A stretch of 64,000 nt of DNA from Methylocella tundrae (GTDB lineage: Bacteria; Pseudomonadota; Alphaproteobacteria; Rhizobiales; Beijerinckiaceae), in contig NZ_CABFMQ020000077.1 of NCBI RefSeq assembly GCF_901905185.1, forward strand, positions 32,787 to 96,786. Direction: 5' to 3'. The translations under genes were made by a program, and so were the position numbers. The notes beneath the pieces are model-generated. The model was not told the DNA's origin, did not search any database, and saw nothing but the letters and a program-made list of their open reading frames with translations. Shown here one piece after another: positions 10,269 through 20,242 of this stretch (position 1 is its first letter; each line of letters starts with the position of its first letter).

Positions 10269-10338
10269 GGGAGTCTCCAAAGCTAGGACATTATGCGCCG
10301 CGCGAAAGCGCCCGCGCTAGAGGCGGCGTCATCTCAAT

Positions 10339-11520
10339 TCACGCAGCCGCGGCAAGGTCGCTCTTGGTTTTTTGAAAGGCGTAATCGAGCCAAGGCGTCA
10401 GCGCCTCGATGTCGCTTGTCTCAATCGTCGCGCCGCACCAGATGCGAAGGCCGGGAGGCGCATCGCGATAGGCGCCGATGTCATAGGCGACTTTCTCTTT
10501 TTCGAGCAGGCTTGCGAGCGATTTGGAAAAACGCGATTGGGCGTCGGGGCCAAGCGCGGCAATGGCGGGATCTATCACTTTGAGGCATACGCTGGTGTTG
10601 GATCTGATCGCCGGGTCGCTCGCAAGAAAATCGACCCAGGGCGTCCTTTCCACCCAATCGGCGAGCGCCTTCGTATTTGCGTCGGCGCGCGCGATGAGAG
10701 CCGGCAGTCCGCCGATCGATTTTCCCCAAAGCAGCGCGTCGACATAATCTTCAACGCAGAGCATCGATGGCGTGTTGATGGTTTCGCCCTCAAAGATCCC
10801 TTCGATCAGCTTGCCGCCGCTGGTTAAACGAAACACTTTCGGCAGCGGCCATGCGGGCGTGTAGGAGAGAAGCCTTTCAACAGCGCGCGGCGACAAGATC
10901 AGCACGCCGTGGGCCGCTTCGCCTCCGATGGCTTTTTGCCAGGACAAAGTGACGACGTCGAGTTTTGGCCAGTCGAGATCCTGCGCAAAAGCCGCGGAGG
11001 TCGCGTCGCAGATCGTGAGCCCTTTGCGGTCGGTGGCGATCCAGTCGGCGTTGGGCACGCGCACGCCCGATGTCGTCCCGTTCCAGGTGAAGATGACGTC
11101 ATTGTCGAAATTGATGTTCGCCAGATCGACGATCTCGCCATAGCCAGCTTTCAATGTCCGGGCGTTGCTCAGTTTCAACTGCTTGACGACGTCCGTGACC
11201 CAACCTTGCCCGAAGGATTCCCAGGCAAGCACGTCTACCCCTCGTTGCCCAAGGAGAGACCAGAGGGCCATTTCAACCGCGCCCGTATCCGATCCGGGAA
11301 CGATGCCAACGCGATAATCCGAAGGAATTTGCAAAATCTCACGGGTCAGATCGATGGCGAGCTTCAATCTCGCCTTGGCTTCCCTGGCGCGGTGTGAGCG
11401 GCCAAGCAACGCATGATCGAGAATCTCGCTTTGCCAGCCCGGACGCTTGGCGCAAGGGCCAGAAGAAAAATGCGCGCACGCGGGCCGCGCCGCCGGAATC
11501 ACTGCTTGCATGATGATCAT
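10339..11520 (-). CDS. serC: Phosphoserine aminotransferase
   Basis: PLP enzyme converting 3-phosphohydroxypyruvate and glutamate to O-phosphoserine. 393 residues, the alphaproteobacterial SerC subgroup. N-terminal [28 protein letters not shown] for phosphate binding, and the PLP lysine in [14 protein letters not shown] support this. Two ATG codons close together (11520 and 11511) are possible starts. It reads into serA on the same strand. With serB converging from the left, all three serine pathway genes lie within 3.8 kb. Confidence 0.95.
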   Translation of the reverse strand: MIIMQAVIPAARPACAHFSSGPCAKRPGWQSEILDHALLGRSHRAREAKARLKLAIDLTREILQIPSDYRVGIVPGSDTGAVEMALWSLLGQRGVDVLAWESFGQGWVTDVVKQLKLSNARTLKAGYGEIVDLANINFDNDVIFTWNGTTSGVRVPNADWIATDRKGLTICDATSAAFAQDLDWPKLDVVTLSWQKAIGGEAAHGVLILSPRAVERLLSYTPAWPLPKVFRLTSGGKLIEGIFEGETINTPSMLCVEDYVDALLWGKSIGGLPALIARADANTKALADWVERTPWVDFLASDPAIRSNTSVCLKVIDPAIAALGPDAQSRFSKSLASLLEKEKVAYDIGAYRDAPPGLRIWCGATIETSDIEALTPWLDYAFQKTKSDLAAAA

Positions 11521-11864
11521 CCTGGAATCGCGTCAACGGGATCGGCCACATCAGAGTCGATGCGCGCCTTTCCGGCGCAAAACCGTTCGAAACTGAGCTT
11601 CTCCCTCAGCTTACCCGGCTGAATATTCACACTCTCTATTGGCCTATTTGTTTTTTCTATAAATGGACATAAAAGCGACGTCAAGGCGTTGGCGTCCGGC
11701 GCCAGCGACGCCTTGGCGCAGCGGGGACGCCGAGGGTCGCAATGTCGCCATAACCAACGCCGAGGATCGGTTATCGCACTCGATGTTGAAATGGCGTTCT
11801 TCCTGGCGATTTCGCGCGCCTTTTCGATACCGCGCTTCGACGTGATTGAGACGCATAAGGTACA
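11521..11864. other. Divergent promoter region between serC and the PRC-barrel gene
   Basis: About 340 bases between divergent starts. It has an AT-rich patch near 11640-11670 and a hairpin at 11682-11715 with arms CAAGGCG and CGCCTTG and inner GGCG/CGCC pairing. It could be an operator or RNA structure; no known regulator site is recognised. Confidence 0.4.
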
Positions 11865-12473
11865 ATGGTTATGCCGACCTCCAACGCGCTGACTGAAGGA
11901 CGCAGGCTCTTCGGCTGCCTGTATGGCGCGGCGGCGTCCGCCGCTTCCGTGGCGGCGGCTTTGCTCGCTTTCCAGAATTCAGCCTCAGCGGCGACGTCAA
12001 GCGCAAAGCGGGAGCCGCTTGTTCGTGTTTCGCAAGCGAGCAACGGCGCCGAATCGCCGCCCTCCCCGCCTCCGGTTCAGCCAAAACAGTATGCGCCGCC
12101 GCGATCCGGCGAAAAAAGCGAAACACGAACGGAAAAGGAAGGCACGCCAGCGACGGTGATCGACGGACAGCAGCTCGAAAGCATCCTCGGCAAGAACGTC
12201 AGCAGCCCGACGGGTGAAGATATGGGACGAATCGTGGACATTATGGTCGACCACAGCGGCGCGGTGCGGGCGGCCATCATCGATTTCGGCGGGTTCCTCG
12301 GGGTTGGCACCCGCAAGATCGCGGTCGATTGGCGCCTCATCCGTTTCCCCTCCGATGGCAAGACAAACAATGTAATCGTGGATTTGACCGCCAATCAGCT
12401 CAGAGTGGCGCCGATCTTCAAGCCAGGCGAACCCGTCGTCATGCTTGGTGGTTCCGGCGATTCTCCACATTGA
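11865..12473 (+). CDS. Exported PRC-barrel domain protein
   Basis: About 202 residues. A signal sequence (residues 1-42, ending near NSASAATS) is followed by a Pro/Lys-rich linker and a C-terminal PRC-barrel domain: VIDGQQLESILGKNV, DMGRIVDIMVDHSG, AAIIDFGGFLGVGTRKIAVDW. Periplasmic PRC-barrel proteins are common in Hyphomicrobiales; some are linked to stress and envelope functions, but no specific role can be given. The first codons (MVM) offer two ATG starts 6 bases apart. The MFS gene starts about 100 bases downstream on the same strand. Confidence 0.75.
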   Translation: MVMPTSNALTEGRRLFGCLYGAAASAASVAAALLAFQNSASAATSSAKREPLVRVSQASNGAESPPSPPPVQPKQYAPPRSGEKSETRTEKEGTPATVIDGQQLESILGKNVSSPTGEDMGRIVDIMVDHSGAVRAAIIDFGGFLGVGTRKIAVDWRLIRFPSDGKTNNVIVDLTANQLRVAPIFKPGEPVVMLGGSGDSPH

Positions 12474-12573
12474 GGATCCAGAGCCAGCCGCATCGAAAGG
12501 CTTGCGGAGCCGGCTGAACTTGTCCGTCAAAGCAGCATTCTCACGGAACCGACATTGGCGGATCGGAGAACTA

Positions 12574-13848
12574 ATGCAAAACGACGCCCGTGGCGATCAT
12601 GTCACTTCGTCCGAGAATGCCGCCATCGCGCACAAAACGCCACGCCCTTCACGCGCGAGCCGGCGCGGACTCGACGGATTCGTGTTTTTCACAGCGGATG
12701 TGCAGACCGGATTCGGCGCGTTCGTCGCGGTCTATCTGACGGCGGAAAAATGGACGCAGGTTGACATTGGCCTCATTTTGACGATCGGCAGCCTCGTTGG
12801 CCTTGCGAGTCAAATCCCAGGCGGCGCAGCGGTCGACGCCACACGTTCGATCCGCCGGACCGCCGCCACGGCCATCATCGCGATCGGCGCCGGCGCACTG
12901 GCTCTTGCCGCGTGGCCGATCTTCGCGGTCGTGCTTGCATCGAGAATCGCGCAGGCCGTAGCAAGTTCTGTGCTTGCTCCGGCGATGGCGGCGATCAGCC
13001 TTGGCCTCGTCGGCCGCCACGCGATTGGCGAACGCCTTGGCCGGAACGCTTCATTTGCCTCGCTCGGCACCGGTCTTGCCGCCGCCGGGATGGGCGCTTG
13101 CGGATATTATCTCTCCAACCGGGCGGTTTTTTTCGTGGCCGCCGCGATGGTCGTTCCGGCTCTGATCTCGCTCTTCCAGATTCGGCCAGATGAGATCAAC
13201 CCGGACCGCGCTCATGGGGGCCGTCCGCGATCCGGCTCAGCCGACATTATCTCAGGGTTGCGCAGCCTTCTTGCCGATAGATCGCTCGTCATCTTTGCCG
13301 GATGCGCCATGCTGTTTCAGTTCGCCAATGCCGCTATGCTGCCTCTGGCTGCGAGCATGCTGACTCTTCGGTCGAGCCAGGCTGCGACGATCCTCGTCGC
13401 CACCGCGATCGTCGTGCCTCAGTTCATCGTCGCGGCGCTATCGCCATGGGTCGGGCGCAAGGCAGAGCAATGGGGACGCAGACCGCTCCTCATTCTCGGC
13501 TTCGGCGCGCTCGCCGTTCGCGGGGCGTTCTTTGTCGTCGTCATCGACCCCCATCTTCTTGTCGCCGTGCAATTGCTCGACGGCATTTCGGCCGCGGTGC
13601 TCGGCGTGCTGACGCCGCTGACCATCGCCGACGTCACACGGGGCACGGGCCATTTCAATCTCGCACAGGGCATGGTCGGGTGCGCCGTCGGCGTCGGGGC
13701 CGCGATCAGCACAACTCTCATCGGCTATCTCAGTGACCATTTCGGCAGTCACACGGCGTTTCTGACGATGGCGGGAATCGCCGCCGGCGGATTCGCCGTG
13801 GTGTGGCTCTCGATGCCGGAAACGCGGCCAAATACAAGCGAAGGGTGA
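12574..13848 (+). CDS. MFS transporter
   Basis: Inner-membrane major facilitator superfamily permease of about 424 residues with around 12 hydrophobic segments. The frame is open upstream to 12445 but there it overlaps the PRC-barrel gene. The ATG at 12574 has a GGAGA Shine-Dalgarno 5 bases away and begins a cytoplasmic N-terminus before TM1 (GLDGFVFFTADVQTGFGAFV). A loop GGAAVDATRSIRRTA sits at the conserved MFS loop 2-3 position. The overall pattern resembles drug-exporter-like permeases; the substrate is unknown. Confidence 0.8.
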   Translation: MQNDARGDHVTSSENAAIAHKTPRPSRASRRGLDGFVFFTADVQTGFGAFVAVYLTAEKWTQVDIGLILTIGSLVGLASQIPGGAAVDATRSIRRTAATAIIAIGAGALALAAWPIFAVVLASRIAQAVASSVLAPAMAAISLGLVGRHAIGERLGRNASFASLGTGLAAAGMGACGYYLSNRAVFFVAAAMVVPALISLFQIRPDEINPDRAHGGRPRSGSADIISGLRSLLADRSLVIFAGCAMLFQFANAAMLPLAASMLTLRSSQAATILVATAIVVPQFIVAALSPWVGRKAEQWGRRPLLILGFGALAVRGAFFVVVIDPHLLVAVQLLDGISAAVLGVLTPLTIADVTRGTGHFNLAQGMVGCAVGVGAAISTTLIGYLSDHFGSHTAFLTMAGIAAGGFAVVWLSMPETRPNTSEG

Positions 13849-14171
13849 AACAGGCCTCGCAAAGGCGCGCCTCGCGCTCGAGCGTGCGACAACATGCGCC
13901 ACACAGCCGCTCCAACACATTGATCGTCGCCAGCAGCACAGATTTTAGGCAGTTGGCCGGAGCCGGTTGGGAACCTGCGCCATTTGGAAACGTTGCTCGC
14001 GGTGGGCAGGCACAGGCCACGCCCTTGCAATTGCTCAGTTAAACTTGACGAGACCATTCTTTTCGACCGAGTGCTGTTCAGCTTCGCTCGTTCTGAAAAT
14101 TTTGCCGCGCCGCAGGGAAGCCAAACGCCAGCCAAACTTTCTGCTCATTCTCAATCCACGAGTCGTGATCC
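13849..14171. other. Intergenic region between MFS and ABC transporter genes
   Basis: About 320 bases. Nothing recognisable on either strand. The minus strand is open through most of it but without a credible start or product. Confidence 0.4.
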
Positions 14172-15935
14172 ATGGACGATCTCACTCATTACGCCAACAG
14201 GCCTTTGGCATTTTTCGGCCGGTACATACGAACCCGCCGGCTGTCTCACGCCGCCATTCTCCTCGCGGTGGTCGCCGCTGTCGGCTTTTCGGTCAGCACC
14301 CAGTATGGCGTCAAGCACCTCGTCGACACGCTCTCCCAAGAGGGGCGGAGCGGCGCGCCCTGGCCGGCGTTTTACCTCCTCGTCTTTTTCATCGGCGCGG
14401 ACAATCTTCTGTGGCGCGTGGCGAGCTGGATCGCCGCCTACACATTCGTGCATGTCACCGGCGATCTGCGCGCCGATCTTTTCCAGCATTTGACCGGCCA
14501 TGCGCCGAGCTATTTCGCCAAAAGATTGCCGGGAGTGCTGACGAGCCGCATCACGGCGACCTCCAACGCCGTCTTCACCATTCAAAACATGTTCGTGTGG
14601 AACGTCTTGCCGCCATGCCTCGCGATGGTCGGCGCGATCGCCTATCTGACCACGGTCAGCCTCGGGATGGCGGCCTGCCTTGCAGTCGTGTCCGGCCTTG
14701 TCGCCGCGACAATTTTCCACGTCGCCGCCAGCGGCAAACCACTGCACCATGATTTCGCCGACAAGGCCGCGGTGGTTGACGGCGAGATGATCGACGTTGT
14801 CGGCAACATCGCGCTCGTCAAGGCGTTCGGCGGTCTTGCGCGGGAACATCGGCGCTTCGGCGCCACGGTCAACGAGGAGCTCAAGGCGCGCCGGCGCAGC
14901 CTCCTTTATCTGGAAAAACTGCGGCTCAGCCACGCCCTCGTGACGATAGTCTTGATGCTTGGTCTGCTCGCCTGGGCGATCAGCCTTTGGCAGCAGCGGT
15001 CCGCGACCATCGGCGACGTCGTTCTTGTCTGCACGCTCGGAATGGCCGTGCTCAGCGCCACGCGCGACCTGGCCGTGGCCCTCGTTGACGTGACGCAGCA
15101 CATGGCGCGCCTCTCCGAGGCCCTCGCGACGCTTCTGTCGCCGCATGAGCTGCGCGACCATCCCCAGGCTGCCGCTCTCATTCCGGGCGGGGCGCGCGTG
15201 GTCTTCGAGAACATTGCGTTCCGCTACCCCGAAGGACGGCAGGTTTTCGAAAACTTCAGCCTTACTCTCGAGGCCGGTCAAAGGGTTGGGCTGGTCGGTC
15301 CATCGGGAGGAGGCAAATCAACGCTGATCGCGCTCCTGCAGCGCTTCTATGACCTCGACGCGGGCCGGATTCTCATTGACGGACAGGATATTCACAGGAC
15401 CACTCAGGCAAGCCTTCGACAGGCGATCTCGGTGGTGCCGCAGGATACCGCCCTCTTTAATCGTTCTTTGATGGAGAACATCCGCTATGGCCGTCCCGAG
15501 GCCACCGACGAAGAGGTGTGGGAAGCGGCCATCGCAGCGCGATGCCGCCCCTTCATCCAGCACTTGCCGCGGGGTCTCGACACCATCGTTGGCGACAGGG
15601 GAGCGAAGCTGTCGGGGGGACAGCGCCAGCGCGTCGCGATCGCCAGAGCCTTCCTGAAAAATGCGCCCATCCTTCTGCTCGATGAGGCGACATCGGCGCT
15701 CGACAGCGAAGCCGAGGAGGCCATTCGGGAGGCGCTTGCGCGCCTCATGCAGGGGCGGACGGTCATCGCGATCGCCCATCGCTTGTCGACGCTACGAAAC
15801 TTCGACCGTATCGTCGTGTTGCAGAACGGACGCATGGTGCAAGACGGGCATCCCGAAAGCCTCATGCAAATCGACGGTCCCTATCGCGCCCTGATTACGC
15901 AGGAGATGAGCCGTCTCGCAGAGCAGGCCGCCTGA
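14172..15935 (+). CDS. ABC exporter, fused permease-ATPase (MsbA/lipid A exporter family)
   Basis: 587-residue half-transporter that would act as a homodimer in the inner membrane. The six-helix exporter membrane domain (residues about 20-310) starts with HAAILLAVVAAVGFSVSTQYG. The nucleotide-binding domain has Walker A GPSGGGKST, Q-loop VVPQDTALFN, signature LSGGQRQRVAIARA, Walker B ILLLDEATSAL and the switch His in IAIAHRLST. It fits the family exporting lipids or drugs; the substrate cannot be read from sequence. It is isolated and converges on glpK, which ends 60 bases downstream on the other strand. Confidence 0.9.
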   Translation: MDDLTHYANRPLAFFGRYIRTRRLSHAAILLAVVAAVGFSVSTQYGVKHLVDTLSQEGRSGAPWPAFYLLVFFIGADNLLWRVASWIAAYTFVHVTGDLRADLFQHLTGHAPSYFAKRLPGVLTSRITATSNAVFTIQNMFVWNVLPPCLAMVGAIAYLTTVSLGMAACLAVVSGLVAATIFHVAASGKPLHHDFADKAAVVDGEMIDVVGNIALVKAFGGLAREHRRFGATVNEELKARRRSLLYLEKLRLSHALVTIVLMLGLLAWAISLWQQRSATIGDVVLVCTLGMAVLSATRDLAVALVDVTQHMARLSEALATLLSPHELRDHPQAAALIPGGARVVFENIAFRYPEGRQVFENFSLTLEAGQRVGLVGPSGGGKSTLIALLQRFYDLDAGRILIDGQDIHRTTQASLRQAISVVPQDTALFNRSLMENIRYGRPEATDEEVWEAAIAARCRPFIQHLPRGLDTIVGDRGAKLSGGQRQRVAIARAFLKNAPILLLDEATSALDSEAEEAIREALARLMQGRTVIAIAHRLSTLRNFDRIVVLQNGRMVQDGHPESLMQIDGPYRALITQEMSRLAEQAA

Positions 15936-15994
15936 ACATGGCCGAGAGCGCCGGGGGCTCGCCATCGGCGTGAGATGTTGGGCGCCGCACGCGG

Positions 15995-17509
15995 TCATTC
16001 GATCCAGTCGAAGGTCCGGCTGACCGCCTTTTTCCACATCGTGTAATTTTTGACGCGCAACGTATCGTCAACCGACGGTCTCCACGTCCTGTCAACGCTC
16101 CAATTCCGCCGAAGATCCTCGATCCCGCTCCAATAGCCAACCGCGAGCCCAGCCGCATAGGCGGCGCCGAGAGCCGTACTTTCCGACACTTTCGGCCGCG
16201 TCACCGGCGCGCCAAGAACATCGGCCTGGATCTGCATCAGCAAATCATTCGCGGTCATGCCGCCATCGACCTTCAGCGCCGTCACAGGCACGCCTGAGTC
16301 CGACGCCATCGCGTCCGCCACCTCGCGCGTCTGGAAGGCGGCGGCCTCGAGGGCGGCGCGGGCGAAATGGCCGCGGTCGATAAAGCTGGTGAGCCCGATG
16401 ATCAGACCACGCGCTTCGCTGCGCCAATAAGGCGCGAAGAGGCCCGAGAAGGCCGGCACGAAATACAAACCGCCATTATCGGGAACGAGGCTGGCGAGAC
16501 GTTCGACGTCGGCCGCGCTGTCGATGAGTTGCATGCGGTCACGCAGCCACTGCACCAAGGCTCCCGCGATCGCCACCGAGCCTTCGAGCGCGTAGACGGG
16601 CGGATTCCCGCCGAATTGATAGCAAACAGTCGTGATCAGCCCGTGTTTTGATTGCACCACTTCGACGCCTGTATTCAACAGCATGAAGCAGCCGGCGCCA
16701 TAGGTGTTTTTAGCTTCGCCCACGTCGAAGCAGACCTGCCCGACCGTGGCGGCCTGTTGATCGCCGAGAACGCCGCAGATTGGCGCCTCCCCTCCAAAAG
16801 GTCCGTCGGCGCGCGTGAGGCCATGGAAGGCGGAGTCCGAGGACGGCCGAATGGCCGGGAGCATCGCCCGCGGAATATCAAAGGCCGCCAACAGCTCATT
16901 GTCCCATTGCAGAGTCTTGAGATTCATCAGCATGGTGCGCGACGCATTGGTGACGTCGGTCACATGCGCCGCGGCCGGCGAGGGGCCGCCCGTCAGCTTC
17001 CAGATCAGCCAGCTATCCATCGTCCCGAAGAGCGCCTCCCCTGTTTCGGCGTCACGGCGCAGGCCCGGAATGGCGTCGAGCATCCAGCGGATTTTTGGCG
17101 CCGAAAAATAGGTCGCGAGCGGCAGGCCGGTCTTTTGACGAAAGCGATCCTGACCGCCGCGCTCGGCCAGTTGAGCGCAGATCAGATCGGTGCGCGTGTC
17201 CTGCCAGACAATAGCGTTGCAATAGGGCTCGCCGGTGTTCCTGTTCCAGACGAGCGTGGTTTCCCGCTGGTTGGCGACGCCGATCGCGGCGAGATCCCTC
17301 GCCGCCACCCCGGCCTTGCCCATCGCGCCGCGGATGACCTCCTCGACGCGTCGCCATATCTCCAAAGGGTCATGTTCGACCCAGCCCGATTGTGGGCAGA
17401 TTTGTCGATGCTCGAGCTGATGCGAGGCCGCCGTTTCTCCCCGCTTGTTAAACAGCATGCAGCGTGTGCTGGTCGTCCCCTGATCCAGCGCGACGACATA
17501 TTTCGACAA
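15995..17509 (-). CDS. glpK: Glycerol kinase
   Basis: Phosphorylates glycerol to sn-glycerol 3-phosphate. FGGY family, about 504 residues from the preferred start. N-terminal phosphate-binding motif [37 protein letters not shown] and [22 protein letters not shown] are present. No ATG begins the gene. A TTG at 17509 (giving [11 protein letters not shown]) lies about 10 bases after GGGAG and matches the family N-terminus; another TTG at 17548 would add 13 residues. It lies downstream of glpD on the same strand, with about 80 bases between them. Confidence 0.92.
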   Translation of the reverse strand: MSKYVVALDQGTTSTRCMLFNKRGETAASHQLEHRQICPQSGWVEHDPLEIWRRVEEVIRGAMGKAGVAARDLAAIGVANQRETTLVWNRNTGEPYCNAIVWQDTRTDLICAQLAERGGQDRFRQKTGLPLATYFSAPKIRWMLDAIPGLRRDAETGEALFGTMDSWLIWKLTGGPSPAAAHVTDVTNASRTMLMNLKTLQWDNELLAAFDIPRAMLPAIRPSSDSAFHGLTRADGPFGGEAPICGVLGDQQAATVGQVCFDVGEAKNTYGAGCFMLLNTGVEVVQSKHGLITTVCYQFGGNPPVYALEGSVAIAGALVQWLRDRMQLIDSAADVERLASLVPDNGGLYFVPAFSGLFAPYWRSEARGLIIGLTSFIDRGHFARAALEAAAFQTREVADAMASDSGVPVTALKVDGGMTANDLLMQIQADVLGAPVTRPKVSESTALGAAYAAGLAVGYWSGIEDLRRNWSVDRTWRPSVDDTLRVKNYTMWKKAVSRTFDWIE

Positions 17510-17587
17510 GACGTTATCTCCCGGATTTTCACTGAGTCTTATCAGCAACCGCGCTCATGCGAATAGCGGCCTCAACGCGAAGGCCCA

Positions 17588-19204
17588 TTAAATCGCCTGC
17601 GTCAACCGCCGTTCCGTCTCGGCGGCCTCGAAATCCCGGCGGCGCTGGTCCCATCCGCGCTCCGCGGCGAGTAAAGCAATGACGCGGGGCGCGGAGCGCC
17701 GCGCCGCCTCCAGATCGAGCAAAGCCAGCGGCAGGCGCCGGGCCAGCACATCCATCGCCGAAAGGGCGGCCTCGAATCTAGCGGCATAGAGCACCTCGGC
17801 CTCGAGGTAAGGAAAGGCGGGATGGAGCCGCGCCGCGCCGGCGGAGCCGGCCTCTTGCAGTACCCGAGGGGCGCGATCGCCATAAGCGTGGTGCAGATGG
17901 GCGGCGACATCATAATCAAGGGTGAAGGCGGAGCGGAGCGCCTCAATTCCGCTTTCGGCGTCGAAATTCTCCGCGCCCGCCAGCGCCAGCCCGGCGGTGC
18001 GGCACAGAGTTTTCGGGCGCAGATCAAAACGGGCGATGGCGTGATCCAGAGCGTCCGCGGCCATTTTTCGATAGGTGGTCCATTTGCCGCCGCAGATCGT
18101 GACGAGGCCGCTCCCGCTCACTTCGACGATGTGATCGCGCGCGAGGCGCGCTGTGTCGGCTATTTTCGGGTTGCTGACCAGCGGACGAAGACCGCACCAT
18201 GCCGATAATATGTCCTTTTCGCTCACCTCGACATTGAAATACTGCCCTATGTGCCGCAGCAGATAGGCGACCGCCTCAGTCGTGGGCGGGGGATGGTCCT
18301 CGATCGCCGCCGGCTCATCCGTGGCGCCGATCAGCGCATGTCCCTCCCAGGGCAGTATGAACAGCACGCGGCCGTCGTCGGTTCGCGGGATCAGCAGCCC
18401 CGCCCCCGTGGGAGCAAAACGCTTGTCGAGCACGATATGGACGCCTGAACTGGGTCTCATGATCGCCGCCGCGCCGGCGTCCGCCATCAGGCGAATGGAG
18501 TCCGCGAACGGGCCGGCCGCATTGATCACCGCGCGCGCCTCGATCTCCCAACGCTCGCCTGTCTCCCTATCCTCGACCTCAGCGCCGGTCAGTTGACTCT
18601 CCTCATGGGTGAACCCCACCACTTCGACCCGGTTGGCCACCGCGGCGCCCTGTTCGGACGCCGTCAGCGCCAGCGTCAAAGCCATGCGCGCGTCATCGAA
18701 CTGACCGTCATAATAGAGAATTCCGGCTTTCAGCCCTTCGGCCTTCAGCATCGGAAATCGGCGGAGGGTTTCGCTGCGACTGAGCAACCGGCTGCGGCCG
18801 AAGCTCAGCTTCCCGGCAAGCCGATCGTAGATGCGAAGACCGGCGAATATATAGGGCGCATCGCGCCAGCGGTAGAGCGGCGAGACAAGCGCCAGACGAT
18901 GAGCAAGATGCGGCGCGTTTCTCAGGAAAATCGCGCGCTCGTGCAGGCCGTCGCGAACCAGATTATATTGTGTCCGGTCAAGGCGCCGAATGGCCAGCTC
19001 AAGGTAGCGGACGCCGCCATGCACCAGCTTGGTGCTTCTGCCGCTGGCGCCCTCCGCGAAGTCGCCCCGCTCGACGAGCGCCGTCCTGAGGCCCCGGCTC
19101 GCCGCATCGAGCGCGACGCCGCAGCCGGTGGCGCCGCCGCCGACGACCAGAACGTCGAAAGTCCCGCCAGAGCGCAGCGCCGCCAGGGCGGAGCTTCTGT
19201 CCAT
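17588..19204 (-). CDS. glpD: Glycerol-3-phosphate dehydrogenase (FAD, aerobic type)
   Basis: Membrane-associated flavoenzyme oxidising glycerol 3-phosphate to dihydroxyacetone phosphate and feeding electrons to quinone. 538 residues. Rossmann FAD motif VVGGGATGCGVALDAASRG, ERGDFAEGASGRSTKLVHGG, and the conserved SAWCGLRPL and GGKWTTYRKMA segments identify GlpD. The ATG follows GGGGAGGGACA. It is the first gene of a glpD-glpK unit; no glpF or glpR is visible. Together they suggest glycerol, or glycerol 3-phosphate from lipid turnover, can be used. Confidence 0.95.
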   Translation of the reverse strand: MDRSSALAALRSGGTFDVLVVGGGATGCGVALDAASRGLRTALVERGDFAEGASGRSTKLVHGGVRYLELAIRRLDRTQYNLVRDGLHERAIFLRNAPHLAHRLALVSPLYRWRDAPYIFAGLRIYDRLAGKLSFGRSRLLSRSETLRRFPMLKAEGLKAGILYYDGQFDDARMALTLALTASEQGAAVANRVEVVGFTHEESQLTGAEVEDRETGERWEIEARAVINAAGPFADSIRLMADAGAAAIMRPSSGVHIVLDKRFAPTGAGLLIPRTDDGRVLFILPWEGHALIGATDEPAAIEDHPPPTTEAVAYLLRHIGQYFNVEVSEKDILSAWCGLRPLVSNPKIADTARLARDHIVEVSGSGLVTICGGKWTTYRKMAADALDHAIARFDLRPKTLCRTAGLALAGAENFDAESGIEALRSAFTLDYDVAAHLHHAYGDRAPRVLQEAGSAGAARLHPAFPYLEAEVLYAARFEAALSAMDVLARRLPLALLDLEAARRSAPRVIALLAAERGWDQRRRDFEAAETERRLTQAI

Positions 19205-19652
19205 TGTCCCTCCCCTTCCCCGCGCGCAACCCCGACGTCGACGACGCTCGATGCGCCATCATCTGAAGGCCGCTTATTGACGCCGCCGTCAAGAGCCGTG
19301 CGGATCGCGAGGCTGAATTTGCCCAGAGTTGCAGAGCGGAATCGAGCCGGCCCTATCGCCTTGGCCGCATTAGCGAACCGGCAAAGCCAGCCGACCTGCT
19401 AAACGCTTACCGGCCCCACTCGATTGACGCTGTCACCCACAATGGCGAGGCGCGCGATCTTAAATATTCTCTTTTTTCAATTGGGATATCTTCTCGCCAG
19501 CTCAAACGAAGCTAAAGAGACACCCTGCGGCACGACGGGGTTGCCCGCAGGGTGTCTGGAGGAAAGGGATTGCGCGTTATGCGGCCATGTCATTTGATGG
19601 ATTGGAGCTCGTAACCCAGCAGCAAATTGGTCGCGTATTGTTTAATCCCGCC
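19205..19652. other. Intergenic region upstream of glpD
   Basis: About 450 bases holding the likely glpD promoter and the terminator-like hairpin of the upstream regulator gene (listed separately). AT-rich around 19455-19480. No gene is supported. Confidence 0.4.
19518..19557 (-). terminator. Strong hairpin downstream of the Irr-like gene
   Basis: Perfect 13-bp inverted repeat (AGACACCCTGCGG and CCGCAGGGTGTCT) with a 14-base loop, about 95 bases after the stop codon at 19653. On the minus strand the stem is followed by CTTTAGC, a weak T-rich tail, so it probably terminates the regulator transcript before glpD. Confidence 0.65.
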
Positions 19653-20132
19653 TCAAGTCGTGCGCTGTCGCCCCTCCGCCGCCGGCGCCTTTGGACGCAA
19701 CGTCACGACAACATTGACGCGGGAGACTTCATAGTCTTCGGGTGTTCTGATGTGGTCCGTGAGTTTAATCTCATCGGGTCCAATATCCCGAATTTCCTTT
19801 GTGTCCTCAAAATAGTAATGTGGATGGTCGGTCGTGTTCGTATCAAAAAACGTAGGGCAGCGGTCGATCGACAAAGCGCGGACGAGCCCGACGCGCGCAA
19901 ATACATTTAGGACGTTGTACACCGTCGCCAGCGACGTCTGTGTGTGCGCGACCCGGGCTTCGAACGCAAGAGTTTCAGCCGTCAAATGCCGGTCCTCTCT
20001 GCCGAAGAGCAATTTCGCAAGGTTGCGGCGTTGCCGCGTTGCTCGAAGGCCATATCTCTTCCACAACACGCCGCTTGAAAACTTCAATGTAGCAGATCTC
20101 TCAACGAGAGGCCCATCCCCGCGGTCACCCAT
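19653..20132 (-). CDS. irr: Fur-family regulator, Irr-like
   Basis: DNA-binding regulator of about 159 residues. The winged-helix part has LRATRQRRNLAKLLFG, HLTAETLAFEAR and the recognition helix TSLATVYNVLNVFARVGLV; the dimerisation part has TFFDTNTTDHPHYYFEDTKEIRDI. The FDTNTxDHxH pattern is that of Irr, the haem-status iron regulator of alphaproteobacteria, rather than of Fur or PerR; Irr proteins usually have HHH here, so HPH is a variation. An upstream GTG (20180) would add 16 residues; the ATG at 20132 is preferred. It would tie iron status to haem and iron enzymes, of which sMMO is one, but a direct link is inference. Confidence 0.75.
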   Translation of the reverse strand: MGDRGDGPLVERSATLKFSSGVLWKRYGLRATRQRRNLAKLLFGREDRHLTAETLAFEARVAHTQTSLATVYNVLNVFARVGLVRALSIDRCPTFFDTNTTDHPHYYFEDTKEIRDIGPDEIKLTDHIRTPEDYEVSRVNVVVTLRPKAPAAEGRQRTT

Positions 20133-20242
20133 CACGCACCTGCCTTTCGTGCTTTTCTTGCTATTATCAAATCCGGCCACTTTACTGGCTGGCCTCAGCC
20201 CGCCCCCGCCGCTGATTATCGCCAGACAGAAAGCCTAAGCGC

